Origin: Sphingomonas dokdonensis
Lineage (GTDB): Bacteria; Pseudomonadota; Alphaproteobacteria; Sphingomonadales; Sphingomonadaceae
Length of the DNA stretch: 64,000 nt
Reading direction: 5' to 3'
NCBI RefSeq assembly: GCF_002197685.1
Contig: NZ_NBBI01000005.1
Span: 124,001 to 188,000, forward strand
Below are positions 44,035 to 52,855 of this stretch, piece after piece (position 1 is the first letter of the stretch; each line of letters starts with the position of its first letter). The notes under the pieces are model-generated. The model was given only the letters and a program-made list of their open reading frames with translations, searched no databases and was not told the DNA's origin. The position numbers were made by a program, and so were the translations under genes.

Positions 44035-45036
44035 TCACCCCATCGTCAGCACAATCTTACCCACATGGTCGCCCGCCTCCATCCGGCGGTGCGCCTCCGC
44101 CGCCTCGGCGAACGGAAACACCTTATCCATCACCGGCTTCAGCCTGCCCGCCTCGACATGCGGCCACACGGTGCGCGCCAGTTCGTCCGCCACCATCGCC
44201 TTGAACCCTAAATCGCGCGCGCGCAGCGTCGATCCGGTCAGCGTCAGGCGGCGCATCATCACCTCGAAGATCGGGATGGTCGCCTTGGCCCCGCCCTGCA
44301 CCGCGATCGAGACGTGCCGGCCGTCCTCCGCCAGGCACTTCAGGTTGCGCGGGATGTAATCGCCGCCCACCATGTCGAGCACCGCCGCAACGCCCTTGCC
44401 GCCGGTGATCTCCTTCACCCGCTCGACGAAATCCTCGGTCTTGTAGTTGATCGCGTGGTCCGCGCCGAGCGCCCTGGCCGCCGCGACCTTCTCGTCCGAT
44501 CCGGCGGTCACGATGATCGTCACGCCAAAGATGTTGCATAGCGCGATCGCCATGGTGCCGATGCCGCTGGTGCCGCCATGCACCAGCACCGTATCGCCCT
44601 CGGTCGCATAAGCGCGCTCGAACAGGTTGGTCCACACGGTGAAGAGCGTTTCCGGCATCGCCGCCGCTTCTTCCATCGACAGGAGCTCGGGCACCGGCAA
44701 ACATTGCCCGGCGGGCGCCGCGACATATTCGGCATAGCCGCCACCGGCCACCAGGGCACAGACCGGCTGGCCGATCATCAGCGACGCGACATCGGGCGCC
44801 ATCGCCACCACCTCGCCGGACACCTCCAGGCCATAGATGGTCGGCGCGCCCGGCGGCGGGGGATAGGCACCCTTGCGCTGCATCACGTCCGGCCGGTTCA
44901 CGCCCGCAGCGGCAACGCGGATCAGCACCTCGCCCGGTTGCAGCGCCGGCACCGGCCGCTCCGTCAGCGTCAGCACCTCGGGGCCGCCATGAACCTCGGG
45001 ATCGATCGCCTGCATCATCGCCGGAATATCGTTCAT
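44035..45036 (-). CDS. NAD(P)H-quinone oxidoreductase (PIG3/QOR-like MDR family)
   Basis: The 333-residue zinc-independent MDR protein has AAAGVNRPDVMQRKGAYPPP near the N-terminus and the NADPH motif VHGGTSGIGTMAIALC. The coenzyme-binding ALGADHAINYK and the DMVGGDYIPRNLKCLAEDG region are also typical of PIG3-type quinone oxidoreductases. It should reduce quinones or small carbonyls. It converges on the osmoprotectant importer and is divergent from the DUF1192 gene. Confidence 0.93.
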   Translation of the reverse strand: MNDIPAMMQAIDPEVHGGPEVLTLTERPVPALQPGEVLIRVAAAGVNRPDVMQRKGAYPPPPGAPTIYGLEVSGEVVAMAPDVASLMIGQPVCALVAGGGYAEYVAAPAGQCLPVPELLSMEEAAAMPETLFTVWTNLFERAYATEGDTVLVHGGTSGIGTMAIALCNIFGVTIIVTAGSDEKVAAARALGADHAINYKTEDFVERVKEITGGKGVAAVLDMVGGDYIPRNLKCLAEDGRHVSIAVQGGAKATIPIFEVMMRRLTLTGSTLRARDLGFKAMVADELARTVWPHVEAGRLKPVMDKVFPFAEAAEAHRRMEAGDHVGKIVLTMG

Positions 45037-45120
45037 CGCCGTTCCCCCTTAACCATACATCCGTGAATGCATGGGCGCGCCTTATTGACTTCGCACCCGC
45101 AGCGGTCAACGATGCGCGTC

Positions 45121-45318
45121 ATGGATCTGGATGATATCCTTGGGTCCCGGCCCGACGATCCCTTGAGCGCGCTGCTGCGCGAGGATCTCGATCGCCTCTC
45201 GGTGGCGGAGCTGGAGGCGCGGATCGCCGCGCTGGAGGGCGAAATCGCCCGATCCCGCCGCAAGATCGATCATGCGGTGAACCACCGCGCGAGCGCGGAC
45301 GCCCTGTTCAAGCGATGA
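45121..45318 (+). CDS. DUF1192 family protein
   Basis: The 65-residue product from ATG 45121 has the DUF1192 pattern LSVAELEARIAALEGEIARS, a coiled coil preceded by PDDPLSALLREDLDR. The family is short, cytoplasmic, largely restricted to alphaproteobacteria and uncharacterised. An upstream ATG at 45067 would add 18 residues outside the domain. Confidence 0.85.
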   Translation: MDLDDILGSRPDDPLSALLREDLDRLSVAELEARIAALEGEIARSRRKIDHAVNHRASADALFKR

Positions 45319-45479
45319 CCCGGGGCGCATCGGCTGGCCGCGACGCCATCTGCCGGTGCGGGGCCACGATGCCATTCGGCCTGCCGCTTGATGCCGGGCG
45401 TCGCAATCACGACATTGTAGCAAAGGGCCAGGCGCCTTCCCCCGAGGCGTCACTCCATGGCCCCCTAGGAGTACCCTGA

Positions 45480-47801
45480 ATGCCATCCTTTGCCAGCGCT
45501 CTCGAGACCACGCTGCACAAGGCGCTCGAGGCTGCGTCCGCGCGGCGCCACGAATATGCAACGCTTGAACACCTCCTCTTCGCGCTCGTCGACGACGAAC
45601 ACGCCAGCCAGGTGATGACCGCGTGCGGCGTCGATCTCGGCGAGCTGAAAACCACCGTTGCGCATTATCTCGATACCGAGCTTGGCGCGCTCAAGGTCGA
45701 TCAGCAGACCGATCCCTCGCCCACCAGCGGCTTCCAGCGCGTCGTCCAGCGCGCGATCCTGCACGTCCAGTCGTCGGGCCGCGACGAAGTGACCGGCGCC
45801 AACGTGCTGGTCGCCCTGTTCTCCGAACGCGAAAGCTATGCCGTCTATTTCCTGCAGCAGCAGGACATGAGCCGCCTCGATGCCGTTAGCTTCATCAGCC
45901 ACGGCGTCGGCAAGGGCGCGGCCGCACCCGAAGCCTCGTCCGGCCCCAAGGGCGCCGAGGACAAGGAAGAGAAGAAGCCGGCGGAAAAGGGCGCCAAGGG
46001 CGAAAGCGCGCTCAAGCAGTTCACCGTCGACCTCAATGAAAAGGCCAAGAACGGCAAGGTCGATCCGCTGATCGGCCGCGGGCCGGAGGTCGATCGCACG
46101 GTGCAGATCCTGTGCCGCCGGTCGAAGAACAACCCGCTCTATGTGGGCGATCCGGGCGTCGGCAAGACCGCGATTGCGGAAGGCCTCGCGCGCAAGATCG
46201 TCGAGGGCGACGTGCCCGACGTGCTGAAGCCCGCGGTGATCTATTCGCTCGACATGGGCGCGTTGCTTGCCGGCACGCGCTACCGCGGCGATTTCGAGGA
46301 GCGGCTGAAGCAGGTCGTCAACGAACTGGAAAAGCTGCCGCACGCGGTGCTGTTCATCGACGAGATCCACACGGTGATCGGTGCCGGCGCGACCAGCGGC
46401 GGCGCGATGGACGCGTCGAACCTGCTGAAGCCGGCGCTGTCGGGCGGCACGATCCGTTGTATCGGGTCGACCACCTACAAGGAGTTCCGCAACCACTTCG
46501 AGAAGGATCGCGCGCTGCTGCGCCGGTTCCAGAAGATCGACGTGAACGAGCCGACGATCGAGGATACGATCAAGATCCTCGCCGGCCTGCGCTCGGCGTT
46601 CGAGACGCACCATGACGTGAAGTACACGCCCGACGCGATCAAGTCGGCCGTGGAGCTCTCCGCGCGCTACATCAACGACCGCAAGCTGCCCGACAAGGCG
46701 ATCGACGTGATCGACGAGGTCGGCGCGATGCAGATGCTGGTGGCGCCGTCGAAGCGCAAGAAGACGATCACGCCCAAGGAGATCGAGCAGGTCATCGCGA
46801 CCATGGCGCGCATCCCGCCGAAGAGCGTGTCGACCGACGACAAGAAGGTGCTCGAGACGCTCGAGACCGACCTGAAGCGTGTCGTGTTCGGCCAGAACAA
46901 GGCGATCGAGAACCTCGCGTCGGCGATCAAGCTGTCACGCGCGGGCCTTCGCGATCCCGAGAAGCCGATCGGCAATTACCTCTTCACCGGCCCCACGGGC
47001 GTCGGCAAGACGGAAGTCGCCAAGCAGCTCAGCGTCATCATGGGCATTCCGCTCCAGCGGTTCGACATGTCCGAATATATGGAGCGTCACTCGGTCAGCC
47101 GGCTGATCGGTGCCCCGCCGGGCTATGTCGGCTTCGACCAGGGCGGGCTGCTGACCGACGCGGTCGACCAGAACCCGCATTGCGTGCTGCTGCTCGACGA
47201 GATCGAGAAGGCGCATCCGGACCTGTTCAACATCCTGCTGCAGGTGATGGACAACGGGCGCCTGACCGACCAGCACGGCAAGACGGTCGACTTCCGCAAC
47301 GTCATCCTGATCATGACGACCAATGCGGGCGCATCCGACATGGCGCGCGAGACATTGGGCTTCGGCAATCTTTCCCGCGAGGGCGAGGACGAGCAGGCGG
47401 TACAGAAGCTGTTCACGCCGGAATTCCGCAATCGTCTCGATGCGATCGTGCCGTTCAGCTACCTGCCGACCGAAGTCGTCGCGCGGGTGGTGGACAAGTT
47501 CATCCTTCAGCTGGAGCTCCAGTTGGCGGACCGCGACGTCCACATCAAGCTCGACGACGAGGCGCGCCAGTGGCTCACCACCAAGGGCTATGACAAGCTC
47601 TATGGCGCGCGCCCGATGGGCCGCCTGATCCAGGAGAAGATTAAGCAGCCGCTCGCCGAGGAGCTGCTCTTCGGCAAGCTCGTCCATGGCGGTGAGGTCG
47701 TGGTGAAGCTGAAGGACAATGCGCTGACGTTCGAGATCGTCGGCGCAGCGCCCAAGAAGCCGCGCAAGAAGGGCGGCAAGCCGAAGGTCGAGGCGGAATA
47801 A
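45480..47801 (+). CDS. clpA: ATP-dependent Clp protease ATP-binding subunit ClpA
   Basis: The 773-residue AAA+ unfoldase has two Clp N repeats, an acidic/Lys-rich linker near 150-175, NBD1 with GDPGVGKT and FIDEIHTVIG, and NBD2 with GPTGVGKT and LLDEIEKAHPD. The ClpP-contact loop reads LGF. It feeds substrates to ClpP, and with ClpS handles N-end rule substrates made by Aat (24.7 kb). No clpS lies upstream, although clpSA is the usual pair. A C-terminal KKPRKKGGKPK tail is basic. A strong terminator follows. Confidence 0.97.
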   Translation: MPSFASALETTLHKALEAASARRHEYATLEHLLFALVDDEHASQVMTACGVDLGELKTTVAHYLDTELGALKVDQQTDPSPTSGFQRVVQRAILHVQSSGRDEVTGANVLVALFSERESYAVYFLQQQDMSRLDAVSFISHGVGKGAAAPEASSGPKGAEDKEEKKPAEKGAKGESALKQFTVDLNEKAKNGKVDPLIGRGPEVDRTVQILCRRSKNNPLYVGDPGVGKTAIAEGLARKIVEGDVPDVLKPAVIYSLDMGALLAGTRYRGDFEERLKQVVNELEKLPHAVLFIDEIHTVIGAGATSGGAMDASNLLKPALSGGTIRCIGSTTYKEFRNHFEKDRALLRRFQKIDVNEPTIEDTIKILAGLRSAFETHHDVKYTPDAIKSAVELSARYINDRKLPDKAIDVIDEVGAMQMLVAPSKRKKTITPKEIEQVIATMARIPPKSVSTDDKKVLETLETDLKRVVFGQNKAIENLASAIKLSRAGLRDPEKPIGNYLFTGPTGVGKTEVAKQLSVIMGIPLQRFDMSEYMERHSVSRLIGAPPGYVGFDQGGLLTDAVDQNPHCVLLLDEIEKAHPDLFNILLQVMDNGRLTDQHGKTVDFRNVILIMTTNAGASDMARETLGFGNLSREGEDEQAVQKLFTPEFRNRLDAIVPFSYLPTEVVARVVDKFILQLELQLADRDVHIKLDDEARQWLTTKGYDKLYGARPMGRLIQEKIKQPLAEELLFGKLVHGGEVVVKLKDNALTFEIVGAAPKKPRKKGGKPKVEAE

Positions 47802-47806
47802 TGATC

Positions 47807-47839
47807 AAGGGCGCCGATCGCGAGATCGGCGCCCTTTCA
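47807..47839 (+). terminator. Rho-independent terminator of clpA
   Basis: AAGGGCGCCGATC and GATCGGCGCCCTT make a perfect 13-bp stem with a GCGA loop, six bases after the clpA stop. A short TTC follows. Confidence 0.85.
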
Positions 47840-47866
47840 GCCAGTGCGCTTGGTCCCAGACCACCC

Positions 47867-47910
47867 GTCATCCCGGCCTTGAGCCGGGATCCATCCGTCA
47901 GCGAACGCTG
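47867..47910. repeat. REP element with CAGCGAACGCTG tail
   Basis: GTCATCCCGGC-CTTGA-GCCGGGATCC is followed by CAGCGAACGCTG at 47899-47910, the same arrangement as at 31531-31574. Confidence 0.7.
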
Positions 47911-48000
47911 CGTGACATGATAACCGACAATGCCGGCGCCGCTATGGCCCCGGATTAAGTTCAGGATAACGCGACTATGCAGTCCAGTCAGCCCAACCCT

Positions 48001-48090
48001 TCATGCCAGACTCTTCCCGGCATCCAGGGCTGTGCATCTCTCACGATTGTTGGACGAGCGAACGGGTAGATGCCGGGGCGCGCCCAGCGT
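48001..48090. repeat. Degenerate REPIN-like pair
   Basis: TCATGCC...CCCGGCATCC (48001-48025) and, in opposite orientation, GATGCCGGGGC...GCCCAGCG (48069-48088) are about 40 bases apart, as in the 31405-31500 unit. The spacer also keeps a CTGTG/GGAC-like resemblance. Confidence 0.5.
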
Positions 48091-48162
48091 GAACGTAATG
48101 ACGAATATATCGCCCGTATCTGGTGGCGCTCGAATCGTCGTACCTTAACTCAGCGCCAAAGC

Positions 48163-48393
48163 TCAGCCCCTCGGCGAGCCCTCGCCCTTGGCCACCCACT
48201 GCGGGCCGCTCGCCTTGCAGGCGGCGCTGATCATCGGGAACATGAGGTCGGTAGCGCGGGCAAGCGCAGCGGGCGCCGCTGCCTGGCATTGCTGCACCGT
48301 GGTATAGCGCGCCGGCTCAATCCGCGCCTCGGCGCAGCCGGAGCTGTCGTCGCCGCAGCCCATGATCGCCAGAACGAAAAAAACCGGTTGCAT
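48163..48393 (-). CDS. Small secreted cysteine-containing protein
   Basis: The ATG at 48393 has GGAGG six bases upstream and gives 76 residues. A short hydrophobic N-terminus (VFFVLAIMGCG) is followed by CAEARIEPARYTTVQQCQAA, APAALARATDLMFPMISAAC, then KASGPQW. Several cysteines could form disulfides in the periplasm or, at MGC, a lipid anchor. It resembles small conserved proteins of sphingomonads with the TVQQCQ...FPxISAxC pattern, but has no known function. Confidence 0.65.
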   Translation of the reverse strand: MQPVFFVLAIMGCGDDSSGCAEARIEPARYTTVQQCQAAAPAALARATDLMFPMISAACKASGPQWVAKGEGSPRG

Positions 48394-48509
48394 ACTCGCC
48401 TCCACTCTGCATCACCAACCGTTCGCGGCGCCCGAATGTTCCGAAAAACTCTCTTGCCAGTGTGTTAGCGAGATGACACACTCGATGCTCTCAAGGGGAG
48501 GATCGAGTG

Positions 48510-50546
48510 ATGCTGTCGGTGACGAAGGCGGTGCTTGCCGCGACCGGAATGATGCTTGCCGCGCTGCCGGCGCTTGTCGCGGCCGCCCCGGCACGGGGCG
48601 ACCGCGTGCCGCTGATCGAGCGGGCCAAGCTGTTCGGCAACCCCGAGAAAACCGGCGGCAAGCTGTCACCCGATGGGCGGTGGATCAGCTACATCGCCCC
48701 GCGTGACGGCGTGCTGAACGTCTGGGTCGCGCCCGCCGCCGATCCCGCCGCCGCCCGCCCGCTCACGGCGGAGAAACAGCGCCCGATCCGTCAGATCTTC
48801 TGGGCACCCGATTCGAGCCAGATCCTGTTCGTCAACGACAAGGGCGGCGACGAGAACTTCCGGCTGTACGGCGTTCCCGTCAGCGGCGGCGACGCGCGCG
48901 ATTACACGCCGTTCGACAAGGTCCGCGTCATGCCGATCGGCCAGAGCGCGATCATCAAGGATCGCATCCTCATCGGCCTGAACAATCGCGACCCGCGCTG
49001 GCACGACGTCCACAGCCTGGACCTCAAGACCGGCAAGCTGACGCTGGTCATGCAGAACGACGGTTACGGCCGCTTCCTCGCCGACGAGCAGCTAAACCTG
49101 CGCCTCGCCTCGCGCCCGCGCGCCGATGGCGGCGAGGACTGGTTCCGCGTGACGAACGGCGCGGTCGAGCAGACGCCGTTCGTCTCCTACGGGCTGGACG
49201 ATGCGGCGAACACCTATCCGCTCGGCTTCACCAGCGATGGCGCCACGCTCTACTGGGTGGATTCGCGCGACGGCGACACCTCGGCGATCAAGGCGCAGGA
49301 CGCCGCGGGCAAGATGACGCTAATCGCGCAGGACCCGCGTGTCGATCTGGAGGAAGGGCTGTTCAATCCGAAGACCGGCGTGATCGAGGCGTATCGTCAG
49401 GAATATCTGAAGGGCGAATACGTCCCCGTCGGCGATGCGGTCACCGCCGACCTCGCCTTTCTGAAGGCGCAGAACAAGGGCGAGTTCACCGTCACCAGCC
49501 GCACCGATGCCGACGACAAATGGCTGGTCGCCTTTGACGCCGTGTCCGCCCCCGCCTCCACCTGGGTCTATGATCGCAAGGCCAAGGCGCTGAAACAGCT
49601 CTACGTGTCGCGCCCGGCGCTGGTCGGCGCGCCGTTGGTGCCGATGCACCCCGCGGTCATCAAGTCGCGCGACGGGCTGGACCTCGTGTCCTATCTGTCG
49701 CTGCCGCGCGAGGCCGATGCGAACGGCGATGGCAAGGCGGACAGGCCCGTGCCGATGGTCCTGTTCGTCCATGGCGGGCCGTGGGGCCGCGACGTGTATG
49801 GCTACAACAGCTATCACCAGTGGATGGCGAACCGCGGCTATGCCGTGCTGTCGGTTAACTTCCGCGCCTCCACCGGCTTCGGCAAGAAGTTCCTCACCGC
49901 CGGCAACATGGAATGGGGCCGCAAGATGCACGACGACCTGCTCGACGCGGTCGACTGGGCCGTGGCGCAGGGTGTGACGACCCGGGACAAGGTCGCGATC
50001 ATGGGCGGCTCCTACGGCGGCTATGCGACGCTCGCCGGCCTTGCCTTCACGCCCGATACCTTCGCCTGCGGCGTCGACATCGTCGGCCCGTCGAACCTCA
50101 ACACGTTGCTCGGCTCCATCCCGGCCTATTGGGAAGCGGGCAAGCAGCAAATGTACCGCCGCATGGGCAATCCCACCACGCCGGAGGGTCAGGCGATCCT
50201 GAAGGAACGCTCGCCGCTGTTCGCCGCGGACAGGATCAAGAAGCCGCTGCTGATCGGCCAGGGCGCCAGCGATCCGCGCGTCAACGTGCGCGAAAGCGAT
50301 CAGATCGTCGACGCGATGAAGGCGAAGAACATCCCCGTCACCTATGTCGTCTTCCCCGACGAGGGCCATGGCTTCGCCCGCCCGGTCAACAACATCGCGT
50401 TCAACGCGGTCACTGAGAACTTCCTCGCCCCCTGCCTCGGCGGCCGCGCGGAGCCGATCGGCGACGCACTGGCGGCATCCACCGCCGACGTGCGCGAGGG
50501 CGCCGGAAACGTTCAGGGCCTCTCCGTACCACCCGCCACGCGGTAA
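48510..50546 (+). CDS. S9-family serine peptidase (second copy)
   Basis: The 678-residue protein has a signal peptide ending AAAPARG, a propeller domain and a C-terminal hydrolase with FVHGGPWGRDVYGYNSYHQW, Ser501 in MGGSYGGYATLAG, an aspartate in GASDPRVNV and His in DEGHGFARP. It probably cleaves short peptides in the periplasm. The ATG at 48510 follows GGGGAGG at 48494-48500; GTG at 48507 adds one residue. It is only distantly similar to the S9 protein at 7.6 kb. Confidence 0.92.
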   Translation: MLSVTKAVLAATGMMLAALPALVAAAPARGDRVPLIERAKLFGNPEKTGGKLSPDGRWISYIAPRDGVLNVWVAPAADPAAARPLTAEKQRPIRQIFWAPDSSQILFVNDKGGDENFRLYGVPVSGGDARDYTPFDKVRVMPIGQSAIIKDRILIGLNNRDPRWHDVHSLDLKTGKLTLVMQNDGYGRFLADEQLNLRLASRPRADGGEDWFRVTNGAVEQTPFVSYGLDDAANTYPLGFTSDGATLYWVDSRDGDTSAIKAQDAAGKMTLIAQDPRVDLEEGLFNPKTGVIEAYRQEYLKGEYVPVGDAVTADLAFLKAQNKGEFTVTSRTDADDKWLVAFDAVSAPASTWVYDRKAKALKQLYVSRPALVGAPLVPMHPAVIKSRDGLDLVSYLSLPREADANGDGKADRPVPMVLFVHGGPWGRDVYGYNSYHQWMANRGYAVLSVNFRASTGFGKKFLTAGNMEWGRKMHDDLLDAVDWAVAQGVTTRDKVAIMGGSYGGYATLAGLAFTPDTFACGVDIVGPSNLNTLLGSIPAYWEAGKQQMYRRMGNPTTPEGQAILKERSPLFAADRIKKPLLIGQGASDPRVNVRESDQIVDAMKAKNIPVTYVVFPDEGHGFARPVNNIAFNAVTENFLAPCLGGRAEPIGDALAASTADVREGAGNVQGLSVPPATR

Positions 50547-50656
50547 GCGTCGCCGCGCTGTAGGCCGCCGCCATCCCCGATCGGGAGGGCGGCGGCGGCC
50601 TCGATCGTCGCTGCCCCCATTGCGCCGGCGCCGCATCGCCCCGACATAAGCACGCA

Positions 50657-52474
50657 ATGCCACCGTCCGATACGACCGGGCGTAGCGTCGAGCGCCCGCT
50701 CGGGCCCACGCTGCGCCGCTTCCTCCCCTATCTCTGGCCCGCCGACGCCCCCGGCATGAAGCTGCGCGTCGCGGGCGCCATGACGTTGGTGGTGCTGTCG
50801 AAGCTCGTTCAGGTCTATGGCGCGCCGTTTGCGCTGCAGGGCGCAGTGGACGGCATGGCGTCGCTGCCGCGCTCCCCCGCCACGCTCGTGATCCTGCTGG
50901 TCGTCGGCTATGCCGCCGCGCGCTTCGGCAGCACCCTGTTCGACAATCTGCGCAACACGGTGTTCGAAAGCGTCGGGCAGGAGGCGACCCGTCGCCTTGC
51001 ATCGCAGGTGTTCCGCCACCTGCACGATCTGTCGCTGCGCTTTCATCTCGAGCGGCGCACCGGCGCGGTCACCAAGGTGGTGGAGCGCGGCACCAAAAGC
51101 ATCGACACGATGCTCTACTTCCTCCTGTTCAACATCGCGCCGACCGTGCTCGAGCTCACCCTCGTGCTCGGCATCTTCTGGGTGAAGTTCGGCTGGCCGC
51201 TGGTTGCCGCAACGGTCGCGATGGTCGTCGTCTACATCTGGTTCACGCGAATGGTGACCGACTGGCGCGCGTCGCTGCGCGAGCGGATGAACGATCTCGA
51301 TACCGGCGCCGTCGCGCATGCGGTGGATTCGCTGCTCAATTTCGAGACGGTGAAATATTTCGGCGCAGAGGACCGCGAGGCACGCCGCTACGATGCCGCA
51401 ATGCAGGCCTATGCCGGCGCCGCGGTGCGCTCGGAAAACAGCCTCGCCTGGCTCAACATCGGCCAGGCCGCGATCACCAATCTGATGCTCGGCGGCGGCA
51501 TGGCGTTCGTCGTCTGGGGCTGGTCGCAGGGCCGCTTCTCGGCCGGCGACGTGGTGCTCGTCTCGACGCTCCTGTCGCAGCTGTTCCGCCCGCTCGACCT
51601 GCTCGGCATGGTGTATCGCACGATCCGCCAGGGCGTCATCGACATGGGCGCGATGTTCGACCTGGTCGACACGCCGTCCGAGGTGGTCGATCCGGTGGGC
51701 GCCCCGCCGCTTCAGGTCGGCCCGGGGCACCTCCGCTTCGACGATGTGCGCTTCGGCTATGACGCCGGTCGCGATATCCTGAAGGGCGTCACGCTCGACA
51801 TTCCCGCCGGCAGCACGGTGGCGGTGGTCGGCCCGTCTGGCGCGGGCAAATCCACCCTCGCGCGCCTGCTATACCGTTTCTACGACCTGACCGGCGGCCG
51901 CGTGACGATCGACGGGCAGGATATCGCGGCGGTGACCCAGGCAAGCCTGCGCCGCGCGATCGGCATCGTCCCGCAGGACACGGTGCTGTTCAACGACACC
52001 ATTGGCTACAACATCGCCTATGGCCGCGAGGGCGCAGACGACGAAGAGGTGCGCGCCGCCGCCCGCGGCGCCGCCATCGCCGGCTTCATCGAGGCGCAGA
52101 CCGACGGCTACGACACGCGCGTCGGCGAACGCGGCCTGAAGCTGTCGGGCGGCGAGAAGCAGCGCGTCGCCATCGCGCGCACCCTGCTCAAGAACCCGCC
52201 GATCCTGATCCTCGACGAAGCCACGTCGGCGCTCGACAGCCGGACGGAGGCGGACATCATGGCCACGCTTGAGGCGATCGAGCGCGGCCGCACCACCATC
52301 GTCATCGCGCACCGCCTGTCCACCATCGTCCATGCGGACAAGATCGTGGTGCTGGAGGGCGGCCGGATCGCCGAACAGGGCACGCACGACGAGCTGCTGC
52401 GCGCCGGCGGCACCTATGCCGAGCTGTGGGCGCGGCAGGCGAGCGAGCAGCAGGAGGCGGAAGCGATCGACTAG
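50657..52474 (+). CDS. ABCB/Atm1-type ABC exporter (fused membrane and ATPase domains)
   Basis: The 605-residue protein has six membrane helices from about 28 to 320, then an ATPase domain with GPSGAGKSTLARLLYRF, LSGGEKQRVAIARTLLKNPP and LILDEATSALDSRTE. The segments HLERRTGAVTKVVERGTKSI and AVDSLLNFETVKYFGAEDRE are typical of Atm1/HMT1 exporters, which move glutathione-linked sulfur compounds or metal conjugates. It functions as a homodimer in the inner membrane. It is alone, 110 bp after the peptidase gene. Confidence 0.93.
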   Translation: MPPSDTTGRSVERPLGPTLRRFLPYLWPADAPGMKLRVAGAMTLVVLSKLVQVYGAPFALQGAVDGMASLPRSPATLVILLVVGYAAARFGSTLFDNLRNTVFESVGQEATRRLASQVFRHLHDLSLRFHLERRTGAVTKVVERGTKSIDTMLYFLLFNIAPTVLELTLVLGIFWVKFGWPLVAATVAMVVVYIWFTRMVTDWRASLRERMNDLDTGAVAHAVDSLLNFETVKYFGAEDREARRYDAAMQAYAGAAVRSENSLAWLNIGQAAITNLMLGGGMAFVVWGWSQGRFSAGDVVLVSTLLSQLFRPLDLLGMVYRTIRQGVIDMGAMFDLVDTPSEVVDPVGAPPLQVGPGHLRFDDVRFGYDAGRDILKGVTLDIPAGSTVAVVGPSGAGKSTLARLLYRFYDLTGGRVTIDGQDIAAVTQASLRRAIGIVPQDTVLFNDTIGYNIAYGREGADDEEVRAAARGAAIAGFIEAQTDGYDTRVGERGLKLSGGEKQRVAIARTLLKNPPILILDEATSALDSRTEADIMATLEAIERGRTTIVIAHRLSTIVHADKIVVLEGGRIAEQGTHDELLRAGGTYAELWARQASEQQEAEAID

Positions 52475-52496
52475 GCCCGCGCCGCCTGCCGGCGGT

Positions 52497-52769
52497 TCAC
52501 GCCAGCAAGTCGCGATATTCCGGGTGCTTGTCGATATAGGCCGCGACGAAGCGGCATTGCGCGATCACCTTCAGCCCCTGGTCGCGCGCGCTGTCCAGCG
52601 CCGCGCGGATCAGCTTCGATCCGACGCCGCGTCCTTCGATCTCGGGCGGCACCAATGTGTGCGTGAAGACGATCCGGTCGCCCTCGCGCTGATAGGCGGC
52701 AACGGCGCGGTGGCCATCCAGATCAAGCTCGAATTCCTGCTCGGCGCGATTGTCGTGGACCTTGTTCAT
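52497..52769 (-). CDS. GNAT-like N-acetyltransferase (YjdJ/YidJ-type small)
   Basis: The 90-residue protein is a minimal GNAT: EFELDLDGHRAVAAYQREG, VFTHTLVPPEIEGRGVGSKL (acetyl-CoA loop) and VIAQCRFVAAYIDKHPEYRD. This is the short yjdJ-like subgroup (also described as Gcn5-related with a conserved Cys). Its substrate is unknown. It converges on the ABC exporter, 22 bp away, and is divergent from recQ. Confidence 0.9.
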   Translation of the reverse strand: MNKVHDNRAEQEFELDLDGHRAVAAYQREGDRIVFTHTLVPPEIEGRGVGSKLIRAALDSARDQGLKVIAQCRFVAAYIDKHPEYRDLLA

Positions 52770-52855
52770 CGCGTCGCCCTATCTGATCCTGCCGTACAAT
52801 GCACCGGACCCGCCCCGGTTGCCGCCCCCGCCCAGCACGCGTAGAGCCAGCGCGA

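Larger units (their letters stand above)
47802..48162. other. 361-bp intergenic region with terminator and REP elements
   Basis: No gene is convincing here. It carries the clpA terminator, one REP copy with its CAGCGAACGCTG tail, and a degenerate REPIN-like pair, all listed separately. Confidence 0.7.

Noticed and set aside
49320..51002. A 560-codon minus-strand frame over the S9 peptidase and ABC exporter starts
   Set aside because: It crosses two clearly coding plus-strand genes and has no recognisable domain.
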